Assembly (NCBI GenBank): GCA_033675265.1
Contig: JAUJYZ010001425.1
Coordinates: 124,001-188,000, forward strand
From: Actinostola sp. cb2023
Taxonomy: Eukaryota; Cnidaria; Anthozoa; Actiniaria; Actinostolidae
Length of the DNA: 64,000 nt
Direction of reading: 5' to 3'
The translations under genes were made by a program, and so were the position numbers. Positions 38,206 through 49,200 of the stretch are shown here, piece after piece (within the stretch, counting starts at the first letter, position 1; each line of letters opens with the position of its first letter). The notes beneath the pieces are model-generated. The model saw nothing but the letters and a program-made list of their open reading frames with translations. It made no database searches and was not told the DNA's origin.

Positions 38206-38607
38206 AGTGTAGATTCTAGTGTAGATTCTAGTGTAGATTCTAGTGTAGATTCTAGTGTAGATTGTAGATTCTAGTGTAGATTGCAGAATCTAGTGTAGAT
38301 TGTAGAATCTAGTGTAGATTGTAGAATCTAGTGTAGAATCTAGTGTAGAATCTAGTGTAGAATCTAGTGTAGAATCTAGTGTAGAATCTAGTGTAGAATC
38401 TAGTGTAGAATCTAGTGTAGAATCTAGTGTAGAATCTAGTGTAGAATCTAGTGTAGAATCTAGTGTAGAATCTAGTGTAGAATCTAGTGTAGAATCTAGT
38501 GTAGAATCTAGTGTAGTAGAATCTAGTGTAGAATCTAGTGTAGAATCTAGTGTAGAATCTAGTGTAGAATCTAGTGTAGAATCTAGTGTAGAATCTAGGT
38601 CTAGTTC
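38206..38607. repeat. 12-bp minisatellite TCTAGTGTAGAA in the divergent promoter region
   Basis: About 30 units of TCTAGTGTAGAA. The edges carry a TCTAGTGTAGAT variant and one unit has a 3-bp insert (TAGTAGAA) near 38514. It sits between the divergent ATPase and pX-like genes. The long Leu-Asp-Ser-Thr frame across it is a repeat artefact. Confidence 0.95.
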
Positions 38608-38678
38608 TGGGTTGGTGTAATAAATAGCATAGTGTCTCTTGACAAGGATCATTTGAGCAATTCTTCCATAGAGACAAC

Positions 38679-39005
38679 ATGAGTCAACTCCTATGTCAAA
38701 ATTTCGGTTATGTGCATCATTTAGCACATTGTCCTCCCCATCAAAGAGATTTATTACTGGCCTCCGCTAGTCCAGAACAGGTTCACGTCATTTGTGAAGT
38801 GTGTTTGAATTTGTGTATGGGCACTCTTCCGGTGACGGTTGGACAAAAAGAAAGACTTAGACCACATGTGGATATTATAAGAGAATTAGCGGACTCCTCA
38901 ATTCCTTTCAAAACCAAGAAAAAAACTCTAGCTCAACACGGTGGGGGATTTGTGTCCGATGTCATGTCACCGCTGATGTCAGCTTTGAGCCTGTTTTTGC
39001 TATAA
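38679..39005 (+). CDS. pX/mu-like small basic protein of Polinton/adinto-type element
   Basis: 108 residues. The middle reads LLASASPEQVHVICEVCLNL, then a basic segment (GQKERLRPH, KTKKKTLAQHGGGF) and a hydrophobic C-terminus (SALSLFLL). I recognise this architecture from small proteins that accompany Polinton/adintovirus-type ATPases; some have been compared with the adenovirus condensing protein pX. A role in DNA condensation or membrane action is inference. The frame is intact, with a TAATAAAT sequence about 55 bp upstream. Its TAA stop (39003-39005) overlaps the TATA box of the next gene. Confidence 0.65.
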   Translation: MSQLLCQNFGYVHHLAHCPPHQRDLLLASASPEQVHVICEVCLNLCMGTLPVTVGQKERLRPHVDIIRELADSSIPFKTKKKTLAQHGGGFVSDVMSPLMSALSLFLL

Positions 39006-39008
39006 ATA
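39001..39008 (+). promoter_or_regulatory. TATA box overlapping a stop codon
   Basis: TATAAATA begins inside the pX-like gene's last codon and includes its TAA. It lies about 60 bp before the ATG of the cysteine-rich gene, so the two genes are probably transcribed separately. Confidence 0.5.
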
Positions 39009-39061
39009 ACATCATCTTGAAAGAAAACCTTCATTTTACCTTGACTACCTGAGGAAGCAAC

Positions 39062-39859
39062 ATGAAGAGATCAAGAGTCGATTCTACTAGCTCTGAAGAA
39101 AGTTCAGTTTCTGGAAATAGTTCCTCGGAATTGGACATTTTTGACGATGACGAGATCGAAGAAGTTATGCAGGATCTCTCCCAGAGTACTATCCCGAAAG
39201 ATAAGGCTCTAGCTTTTCTTCACAGTCTTGCTGCTTCAAAACGTATTTTATACTGGAATTCTCATGGTGAGATGACTTATCATCAACGAAGAATTCCCCT
39301 GACCAATATAGTAGAACTCATTGAATATGCCATGCTACCTTACAACCTCGATGTCAGAACCCCGAGAGGACTCAAAACATTCACGAACGGGTTGTCGGAA
39401 GTCGGAATTGACAAAACACTTATACGAAACAAACGCTTGCTGGCAGATCTGGTTGCTAGGCAACCTGAAGAAGAGGATACTGACGATGAGAGTGAGAGCG
39501 AAGAAGAAGAAACGGATGAATCTGAGGCAGAAAGCACATCAACAAAATCTGACAGTGGCAAGTCGGAAAGTTCAGAATCGGATGATGAACCTAGGGAGTG
39601 TCACGTGTGTCGTGACTTTAAACCGTTCTACTCGATACCTATTGTTCAATGTCCCAGATGTCTATGGCGAGAAGGCTACTACTGCCGTCAGAATCAACTT
39701 GTCGAATGCGACATATGTGCGCATGTGTTCCCAGTGGATGTCAAAACCACAAAAACAACCTTTTGCCGTTGTAGAGACTGCGATGCTGTTCATGAACTGT
39801 CGTTAAAATTCAATAAACTGAAACTCATTGACAGGGAACAAGAATCTGAAGAAGATTAA
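39062..39859 (+). CDS. Acidic, cysteine-rich zinc-binding protein of the mini-element
   Basis: 265 residues, intact. Residues 1-40 are Ser-rich and acidic. Residues about 48-133 form a folded-looking domain (LYWNSHGEMTYHQRRIPL, YAMLPYNLDVRTPRGLKTF, IRNKRLLADLVA) that I recall from other Polinton/adinto-like elements without a known function. Residues 135-177 are an Asp/Glu/Ser linker. Residues 180-240 hold ten cysteines (C180, C183, C197, C200, C208, C216, C219, C235, C237, C240), suggesting two or three zinc sites. It could bind nucleic acid or act as a regulator; no catalytic motif is seen. The stop is followed by AATAAA at about 39889 and again in the right repeat. Confidence 0.75.
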   Translation: MKRSRVDSTSSEESSVSGNSSSELDIFDDDEIEEVMQDLSQSTIPKDKALAFLHSLAASKRILYWNSHGEMTYHQRRIPLTNIVELIEYAMLPYNLDVRTPRGLKTFTNGLSEVGIDKTLIRNKRLLADLVARQPEEEDTDDESESEEEETDESEAESTSTKSDSGKSESSESDDEPRECHVCRDFKPFYSIPIVQCPRCLWREGYYCRQNQLVECDICAHVFPVDVKTTKTTFCRCRDCDAVHELSLKFNKLKLIDREQESEED

Positions 39860-39907
39860 ACCAGTTATCTTTTGTCGTGTAAACCCCAAATAAAACGCTC
39901 TAAATCA

Positions 39908-40538
39908 ATACCTAACTGGCAGAAGTATTAAGAACAAGTGAATGTGAACTATCAAATTTCATTCTTGTTTGTTTGTTTTGAATGTTTAAATGCCTTAGAA
40001 GTCTAATAAAGCAGCTTTGAAACTACACTGGTGGTCATGGTGATTTTATGATAATTTAAAGAAATGTTGTGATTTTATAATTGCCAAGTTGTAAATAAAT
40101 CACATTTTTAAAAAGACTCGCGTGTTTGACTCTAGTTATTTTTGTTCTGATACACAGACGAATTTACATATGGTCACCTGTTGATACAACAATATAACCA
40201 CGTATCTAGCCAGTCTGGTTGAAATAAAATTCCGTCTTTGGTGTATTTTATTGAGTCATTGAGAACGTGTTTGGTCTTATATTTAACAAATTGAATTTCC
40301 ATACAATAATTATTTATTAACTTTTATAGCGCATTTAAAAGCTATTTTATTTTGTTTATCATAGTCATAAAGCAGAGTTTGAATTTTGTCAGATTTGAGT
40401 GTTGTGAAACAATAGACTATAAGTGAAACAATAGACTATAAGTGTTGTGAAACAATAGACTAAAAGTGTTGTGAAACAATAAACCACATGTGTCAGGAGA
40501 ACTGATAAAGTAGGGTATCGTGTTGTTATGGGAACGAC
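39908..40538. repeat. 631-bp terminal inverted repeat, right
   Basis: Reverse complement of 36024-36654, begins ATACCTAACTGGC and ends ATGGGAACGAC. By eye I found no mismatch in the stretches compared. Confidence 0.9.
40005..40010 (+). terminator. Poly(A) signal in the right terminal repeat
   Basis: AATAAA within GTCTAATAAAGCAGC, the mirror of the signal at 36552-36557, placed for the plus-strand genes. Confidence 0.55.
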
Positions 40539-41090
40539 AGCAACTCTAGCTTTTTCGTGATCTCGAAAACTTTTCCCAAGTTTTAGTCGGCAGCTTCAGT
40601 CCTGTAAACTCTACCATTGATGATTCAAACTATCTATTTGTAGATGTACACGCTCTGGTGCATCGCGGTATAGGAATTGCTGATTCACGGAAAAATGAAA
40701 AACTATGAAAATAAAAACGTCAGCGCGAAAAATGTCGTTCTAAAAAATAACCATGGCATAGCGAAAATCCTTAGGCCGGTGCGGTGTAACGGCTAGGATC
40801 GTTTTCAATATAACTCCAGAAGTGGGACCTGTGCGATGGCCCGGAGAGGGTCTGACTCCTTCCCCGGGCTGGCCCAGGCCGCCCGTGGCCCAGAACTCGC
40901 CCTAGCCCGGGCTGACCCAGGCCGCCCGTGTAGCCCGGGCTGAACCGGGCCGCCCGTGTTGGTGAACTCCTATTTCCCTACTACTCATGCGCATCTCTGA
41001 CGACCTAGAATCTGGATCTTTCGGTTTGTCTCTTACTAGAGCCTTCGATTTTTCGTTAGAAAGCTGAGAAGGGTCTGGGTACGAGACTGA
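40539..41090. repeat. Outer GC-rich inverted repeat, right, with a ~300-bp spacer
   Basis: 40842-41085 mirrors 35829-36023 (CGGAGAGGGTCTGACTCC, GCCGCCCGTG blocks, GAAGGGTCTGGGTACGAG). It carries about 60 extra bp near 41000-41050. Unlike the left side, about 300 bp of unrelated sequence (40539-40841) separates it from the 631-bp repeat. Confidence 0.75.
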
Positions 41091-41942
41091 AAACTTTACC
41101 TATTTCTAAAAAAGTCAAGGAAAATGGATTGAGAGATTGTGCTACCACGCATAAGCTCTGATTATATTAAATGGCATGACGCTTATGAGCTATCCCTTTG
41201 CTGTTCCAAAAGTTCCAAACTGATCACTTTCCACATTAAGCTTTTACACAGAAAATTAGCAACGATAATTAAACGCAATTATTAAATGACCGAGTATCTC
41301 GAAGCCTGGTATCTAGCAAATCAAGCAATTTGTTTGGTTATATTCTTTCTCGGACCGGTCTAGATTCTCCCGTAATAACCGGTCCGCACATGCATCTTAA
41401 AATCTGTAAACATTGTTTCTATCATATGGTTTCGAGTGCAAATTGGAAGAAATGTGAACTCGTGGGTTTTTAAAGAGCTCAAATTTCACTCCTAATAATA
41501 TATATGAAAACATTAAGCAAAACATTAGGAGTATTTCACTGAAAAACACCAAAATTCTGAAGAAAACAAACCCAACGCGCGCTCGATGGCGACGTGATGA
41601 TAGCGACAGTAGCGCACGCACTGCTTCAACTACAATTTTATTCAAAAACACAACAGAATCATCAACTGTCTTGCCATTTTCTTCACCATTCTTGTTCATT
41701 TTTATCAAAAATCCATATCGCAATGTTTTCAACACCAAAGTCGAGGAAAAGTTCGATTTTAATATTGTTTTAGTTATTCATCATCGAGCTAGAAATACCT
41801 CACTTCACACACGTTCTTGTCAAACCGGTTTTCAAACAAGTTATGTAGTAAAAATACTGGGAAGCCATTCTAGTGTATGGCTTGTAAGATGCAAATAAAA
41901 TGAGTTAATTTTTAGCTTACTAAAATGGTCATATAATAAAAC
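41091..41942. other. Gene-free stretch
   Basis: No gene recognised. The 113- and 75-residue frames at 41397-41738 and 41671-41898 overlap on opposite strands and show no family signal. Confidence 0.4.
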
Positions 41943-42080
41943 TCTTATTAACCGAGCTTGGTCGGTCTGTACAGGAAAATCTTGACCTCGGTCGTGGTAC
42001 AAACCTCGCTGCGCTCGGTCTGTACTTTCACGACCTCGGTCAAGATTTTCCTGTACAGACCTCCCGCTCGGTTAATAAGA
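41943..42080. mobile_element. 138-bp foldback MITE
   Basis: TCTTATTAACCGAG and GTCTGTACAGGAAAATCTTG are mirrored by CAAGATTTTCCTGTACAGAC and CTCGGTTAATAAGA, around a CTCGCTGCGCTCGGTC centre. Confidence 0.8.
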
Positions 42081-42570
42081 CCTAAATAATAATGTTTGTA
42101 TTAACAAATGTACATGCTATATATTTATATTTACTTGTAAAATAAGTTGCGAAAACTGTGGTATAAACTAAACTGTATGTATTTCAATACAATAAATATT
42201 CTAGAAAGCGATATCATATGTAGTTTCTGCAAAAAGATTCTGAATGAACTTGGTTCATCTGTTCTGGTCATGCGAAATGACATATTCCTTGATCTAGCTT
42301 TATTATCTAAAAGACTGGTTAGACAAGCTTGGTTTGACCTCTAGTGAATATCTCATTAAAATTGAAAAGCATATGTGCTTGGTTGACCTCAGACCAGTTT
42401 GCTCAAAATTCAAGCTTCAGATTAATTTATTGTTTCCATATAATTGCTAGATATTATATTTATCAAATAGAAGATGACTTTCTATGTTCTATTCAGAAGT
42501 GCATCATTTTTGTATAGCGCATTTTTGTTAAGCGCCTTACAGCTTTGGATAAGGCGCTATATAAGTAATA

Positions 42571-42634
<64 letters not shown>

Positions 42635-43260
42635 ATAGAGAGCCATCATCTATTTATTTCATAATATAAAAGTCGAAAATTATTTCACTGGAAAAGACCA
42701 ACATTCTGAAGTTGTTGTAAACGTTCGAGTAATGATCCGCATAAGAAGTATAGGCATATTTGGCCGCATACCAGCAAAACAGCAGTTGGAATCCAATTAT
42801 AAACATCTTAATTGAATTATTATCCCCACAGTTCATTGGTTACTTCGTCTTTGAGCGCGACTTTTGAATTTCAATTGAGAACTGTAATGCAGAGAGATAC
42901 TTTTTGAAAAATGTTTAACCACATATATTTGAAATGGGGAACAACTAGAAACCATTACTTTTCATGAGTCAATCAGTACGAAGAGCAATTTGATACAGGA
43001 AATCATGGAAATTACTGCCCAGTCTATTGTCCTACTGGCTCACCCTTCTCACATTTCCTAAAACGCTTCAAGCGTACATTTCTAAAGTTAGAAAAGTGGT
43101 TCAAGCGTGTCTAGATTATCATCGCAGTCATCTCATTTGGAAACCTGGCCTGCTGGCTATATCTCGACCAATCAGAGCAGTTCATGCATCCGCTTGTCGT
43201 GTTTTCTCTGCGAGCCGGCGGCGATTTGAAAAAGTCGTGATCATTTTTCACAAAATTAAC
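42081..43260. other. Gene-free stretch upstream of the KDZ gene
   Basis: (ATT)n microsatellite at 42567-42632, otherwise unassigned. CGACCAATCAGAGCAGTTCA at about 43164 lies about 100 bp before the KDZ start codon and contains a CCAAT box; its promoter may be here. Confidence 0.45.
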
Positions 43261-46200
43261 ATGAAGCGCTTTAAACAGGCCAAATTAACAACGAGAGTGC
43301 ATTCTAGACATTCGAAGAAAAAAGCCGTGTCAATTCCTGTGACGGTAAACAGAGACGTGCACGTGAGAAGTGGAGAAGTCGAGAACAAGGACATATCCAT
43401 GACGGCCGAAGCCGAAGGCGAAGATGCATCAGCGATCAGTCAAAACGTTTCATCCCAGCATGAAATCCGGATGATTTCATCATCCAACAATTGGGAAGCC
43501 ATTCGGGAACAAGTATAATGTCGGCTTTCACCGGGGAATGCCATCTCCCTCCTAATGCAATCTGCTGCATTTGCAAAGGAAATCTGGCAGTGGTACGATG
43601 CCTTCAATGTGGGCCACAAATCTTCACCTGCTCTGCCTGCTGTTTGGATCTTCACTCCAAGATGAACCACTACCATACCCCTGAACTCTGGAAGGTAAAT
43701 TAAGATATAACGCCTTCAATAAACAAGTCTGTAGAATGAGACTTTAAAACACCGTGTGATAAAAAAAACTCTAAATTTACTGACGTTTTGGACGTTATAA
43801 TTACTTAGTTAAAGGGATTAACTGTGCTTAATAAATATGCTTTTATACTGTAATACAGTGTCATGTTTAAAGTTTCATTCTACACACTTGTTGATAATAT
43901 TGTTATTACACCAACGCAGTCTCTACTAGCCTTCAATAAAGTCTTGTTGTGTAATTGCATGATCAGACGTATAAACCGGCGTATGCAATCGATAAAATCG
44001 ATGATCGGAAATGCAATCGATAAATCGATATCAATCGATAAAATTAGTTAATTTGATTGGTATCAGTCATTCGATAGGTCACAAATTTTGTCCTCATCAA
44101 TTGATATCGATTGGCATCGATTGGCAGCTACTCCATCGATTACCTATCGATGATCAATAGAGTGCAAACCATATGTCCGTGAAACAGTACTATTACTAAA
44201 TAGTACTAAATAGTGTTATCTCTATTGTTTCATCAGTGCTATTTAGTACTAATTAGTTAGTACTGTTTCACGGACATATGGTTTGCACTCTATCAATCGA
44301 TTAATTGATATCGATTGTTTAATCGATCATCAGTTTTATCGATTGCTTACGCCAGGAAATGTATACAATTTGGGATCCTAGACAGTTTTACAGATTGTAA
44401 ACTGGGGGGGGGGGGGGGGGGGGGGGGGAAGCACTAAGGGTATTTTTGGGTAGGGGTGTGCCGCGGACACTTCACTGAATCCTGACCCTATCCCAGACCT
44501 AAAATTTTGATTTTCCATACCTATTCCAGACTAAAGCTTAAAAATGTACACCCTATTCCAGACTAAAGCTAAAAAATGTATACCCTATCCCAGATTGAAA
44601 GCGTGCTAAAGGGATATGTAAACTGATAGCGACTGATAGTGGCATTATTGCGGAAACCATACCCTATACCAGACCAAAACGCACCCGATCCCAGCCTAAA
44701 AAGGCAAAAAATGATACCCTACCCCAGACCTGGGAGCTCAAAAACCATACCCTATCCTGCGGCACATACCCGTATAACGTATCCCTATTGGAACGACCTA
44801 TTGCCTAATGGCTATGGACTGATGTCCTTGACAACCTTTTATGAAATAGGTGTATATAAACACATACTACTAATAATAATATTCATGAAAAAATACTTGA
44901 TTCTGATTGGCTTAGAGCAGTGCAGTTGAACAGTGATTTGTGCTGTAGTGCAATATCATTAATTGGTAATCATACGATTTCTTATTCAATTTGGATTACC
45001 TTGCGCTGACGTATGCTTGCATACAGGCTCATGCAATCTTGATACTCTTTTTAAAATACATGTGCAAAATATTTCCAAATTGAACTCGAAACCGTCTGAT
45101 TACCTCTAAAAAGAATAAGAATAAGAATGCAATCATGCTAGAAAAATATACTGATAAATCAAGGTTGAAAGATTACAATCATGCTCGTTGTATATTTATA
45201 GGAGGGGACATTTGTTCCATTTGTGATGCTGCATACCAGTAATGTCATGAAACTGCCATATCATTACCACAACCAAAACTGCCATTGCACCAAAGAGACA
45301 AGAGAAATAACTGTCATAGATATTCAAGGTAGAACCATTTCATTAATTCTCACAATATACAGGTATATATGTATATGGGGAATAAAAACACTTTTCTTAC
45401 ATGTGCAAAAATATTTTTATTCCTCATTCTCAGCCTCATGAATCCAATATTTGTTCAATATTAAATTAGTTAGATGTACAACATTACTTTTATAATTTTT
45501 AGGTAATCATCACTTCAAACAAATTGAGATTTATTCCTGCGAAAAAGTCTCAGTCACTTTACTTAGGTATGGTTTATGGCCAGGCTCCCCAGACAAGCCA
45601 ACCTGTGCTTTCCGACTTGATTTAATGGAACTGGCCAGAGTGATGTTCATCCATTGTAAAGTCTCTCTAAATGAGATGACTGAAGTGCTTGAATTGACTA
45701 GACATAGTCTTATGCCTAAATTGGGTATGTTTTAATTAATTACTTTCATTAATAAAATTAATAATTGTCCATTGACATCAATTGATTGGTCTTGTATTGT
45801 TACCGGTATGTACTGTATGTACTGTATATACTTGTACTCTCTGAGTTACAGTAAAACAACTAAGATTAATTATTTTGAATCTGTTTTGTTATAGACAGCA
45901 TCCATTTATGCAATTCTAAACTCTGGTTGTTTTGAGGAATACAGGTATATTTGTGAAGTTTGTAGAATGAGTGCAATGGGCGCTCCATGTTCTATCATCA
46001 AAAACTCATGCATAATTAATGAAATCAAATTCTAGATTATTATTATTAAATTATTAAATCATACAGAATGATTAAAATTCAGTGAAGTATTTTTTTAAAG
46101 GATTTGAGTAAGTAGCTTATCAATTAACTCCATCCCAATTTACCTAAATATTTATCACTGATAAAGAACTAAAACATTAGGTCTGTATCAGTGATCAATA

Positions 46201-49200
46201 AAGACACTATTTGTTTTATTAATTAGCATCTTAACCCGGTACATTGTATTAAGATCAATGCATGTGACCCGATTGGACATTTAACCTGGTTGGACCAGTT
46301 GCTCATGAATTATTAATAAGTTTGATGATGACAATAATTTATTAATACAGTAAAAACCCACATACAATGTATAAGAAACTGCAGATTAAGAACCTCCAGG
46401 CTGAAATTTAGCTAATTAAACATCCGATATATAAGAACCAGTTCAGCCTGACAAATCAAGCAGGTTCTTATGTGAAAAATGACTAAAGCTCAGAACACAC
46501 AGGTACTGTCGGTGCTGAATATGCAGAAATATTATATATTTACTATACAGTTGGGTTGTTAATTTGTTTAGTGTGAATATTAGACCTTTCAGGGTCAATA
46601 GTTCACTAATTAAAACAAATTGTAAGGAAATACACCATACTGTATCAGGAACAATAATTATTGTTTTTTTTGCCCTGTAAATAAGAACCTATTCAGCCTG
46701 ATTTCTCACTAGACACCCAATATATAAGAACCATTTCAGCCTGACTTGGAAAAATAGGGGTTCTTTTATGCGGGTTTTTACTGTATGCAATAATAAATGC
46801 ATGTACATGTAATAGGGCCCTGTAATTAATTTAAGTGTCCATATTGCATGTTTAAAACTAATAATTACAAATTAATGGCATTAATCATGGAATTAAGATA
46901 AAAAAACAGACAGATTAAAAGTATTGAAAAGGAAACATGAAACTAAATCAGTCAATAATAATAATAACTTTATTATTGTGTCATGTGTTCTAGTTTACTA
47001 TTATACATGTACCACCACCCGAGTTTCTATATACACCATTAAAATATCCCTATGTAATCACCATGATTAAAATATTAAAAAATAATAATAATAATAATAC
47101 AAAATGATATGATCTAAAAATCCTACCATGACTTTTATGATGTACTGTTTAATAAACGAGCAGGAGTGTTTTATCGGGTTTAAAACCAGGAGGCAAAACC
47201 GAGTGGTTTTAGACCAGATAAAACACAATCTGCGAGTTCAGTTGGACAGCTTCAAAAACGATCTTCCAAAACAATACATTTTCGGATGATTTCAGTAAGA
47301 AAACAGCAAGGAAAACACAAACATAGCAGTATTGTGTTGCTTCTAATGCCTGAGTCACACATGCGCACCTGTAGATACTACTAATACTCTAAAAAACATC
47401 CCACATTTGAACGACGGTCCGAAAGTGTGACCAAGGAGCGATCGCGGCCGCTCATATTGTATCTATTACATATTAGTGACTTTAAGTTTCTACACATGTC
47501 ATTTTAATATTGATTGCAGTATAAATTAATGTATTCTCAGATACTTTTATCACCAACTATATAACCTGCACAGCTTAGACCATCAACTTCATGATGGCAC
47601 CTCGTGTCCTCTGTGTCCACAAGTAAGTACAGTACATGATTATCTACACATTTATGTTTACTCTGCAAGTGCAGTGTATCATGCATGCATGGCCGACGTG
47701 ACGTCTGCTCTCTGTATCAACATTGTTCTGAGTCTACAGTAAATTATAACAAATGAATCTGGAGTACCAATAAAAGTATTTGTTCCACACTTTTCTCTAT
47801 GTTACTTTGATTTGACCTCATCAGCAGTCTAACAACATTTCCCCAGATTTCATTTATTAACTTTCTCATTTTTTGCATGTATAATAGCTTGCTGATCTTG
47901 AGCAAAACATATTTGAGTTTAAACTGCAATATTGTTAAATAGTTAATATAATTAAATTAAATGACTAATAATTTTCAGAATGGTCATCACATTTATTAAG
48001 TTTATTTCCAATTATTTAGGATAAGGGAGTTTTAATTGAAAGTATGGATGCTTGTTTTGGTCTCTACCGTAAAAAGGCAAAAGGGACTGGATATGGGGAT
48101 ACCAGGCATAAGAATGCACTATTTGCAGACCAAGCGGATGTGGATAACTTTGTAGATACATATCCAAGTACTGGAAAGTCTGATGCTCATGAACATATAA
48201 ATGAGGTAAACATAATTGTAGTAATAATGAGAGATCACTTAAATGATAATTATTATTGAAAATGTATGTTGTAATGTCATATTGATATCAATTTATAATA
48301 TAGCAATGATATAATGCACGCTCTGATTGGCTAGAGTTCTATGAACTATTTCCCCATGGGCTGCACGCTCTCGTCAACTTCCCACTGGCCTCGTCTGACC
48401 GCGCGCACGCTATTCGAAATAACGTGCACGCTCATTGGCTAAAATTGCTATGAACTATTTCCCCATGGGCTGCACGCTCTCTAGATGCCATATTATAAAT
48501 CAATTAGTCAACTCGCATCCATTCGCCCATTGCGTTATAGACGCACTCGAGAAAATAAAAAGAACTCCTAACAAGCTAGAGTCGCACTCGGCTACAACTC
48601 GTGCTACTCTTACACTTGTTAAAAGTTATTTATATTTTCTCGAGTGTGTCTATAACGCAATGGGCGAATGGATGCGAGTCGACTACCGGTAATATTGATA
48701 ACTATAATTAGCTGGACTGTTGCAATATTCTAAATAAAAATGATTATTGCATGGTTTAATGTTTTGATACTGTTTGTGTTTGTCTTATTAGTTTTGCATT
48801 TTATGTACATTTTAATCCATCAAAGTGCAATGTATAATTTACATATTATTTTTGGTTTTGGAGGAGTGCAGTACATTTCATGCTGGAGAAGTTTCAAGTT
48901 CCCTTCGTTCTAAGGGCAAAAATAAGCTCTTGGATGAAAAGGCTGTATTTGGAAGGGTATGCCGGCATGATTATCCTAAGGGATTCCTTAATATCAAATA
49001 TGGAGAAAGGTAATGAGAGTAATATTGTTAGATATCAGTGATTTTAGTACTTATTGGACCTCAACCTAGAGCTAATTGACCATATATATAGTCATTGTAT
49101 ATATTTGAATAATTTTGAAAGTTCAATAATCAATTATCTGCCTAAGCTAGGCTACATATTTTGTATTCAATGTAGGTCTGAGCGTGCTTTAATAGAACTT

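Larger units (their letters stand above)
36024..40538. mobile_element. 4.5-kb Polinton/adinto-like mini-element
   Basis: The two 631-bp terminal inverted repeats (36024-36654, 39908-40538) appear identical by eye. Between them lie a packaging-type ATPase gene (minus), a small pX-like gene and a cysteine-rich protein gene (both plus). No DNA polymerase, integrase, protease or capsid gene fits in the space, so it is probably non-autonomous, relying on a full Polinton or adintovirus relative. Transcription runs outward from a central minisatellite. Confidence 0.75.

Noticed and set aside
38206..38607. CRISPR-like array
   Set aside because: Units are contiguous 12-mers with no spacers, in eukaryotic DNA.
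38290..38727. 145-residue frame of repeated Leu-Asp-Ser-Thr and an overlapping Tyr-Thr-Arg-Phe frame
   Set aside because: A 12-bp repeat without stops gives open frames automatically; it lies in the divergent promoter region of the mini-element.
39340..39561. Minus-strand Ser-rich frame
   Set aside because: Antisense of the acidic linker in the cysteine-rich protein.
43027..43260. Upstream extension of KDZ exon 1 to an earlier Met
   Set aside because: The 78 residues before the Met at 43261 do not resemble the family N-terminus and include the CCAATCAGA repeat word; the basic MKRFKQAKLTTRVHSRHSKK start fits better.
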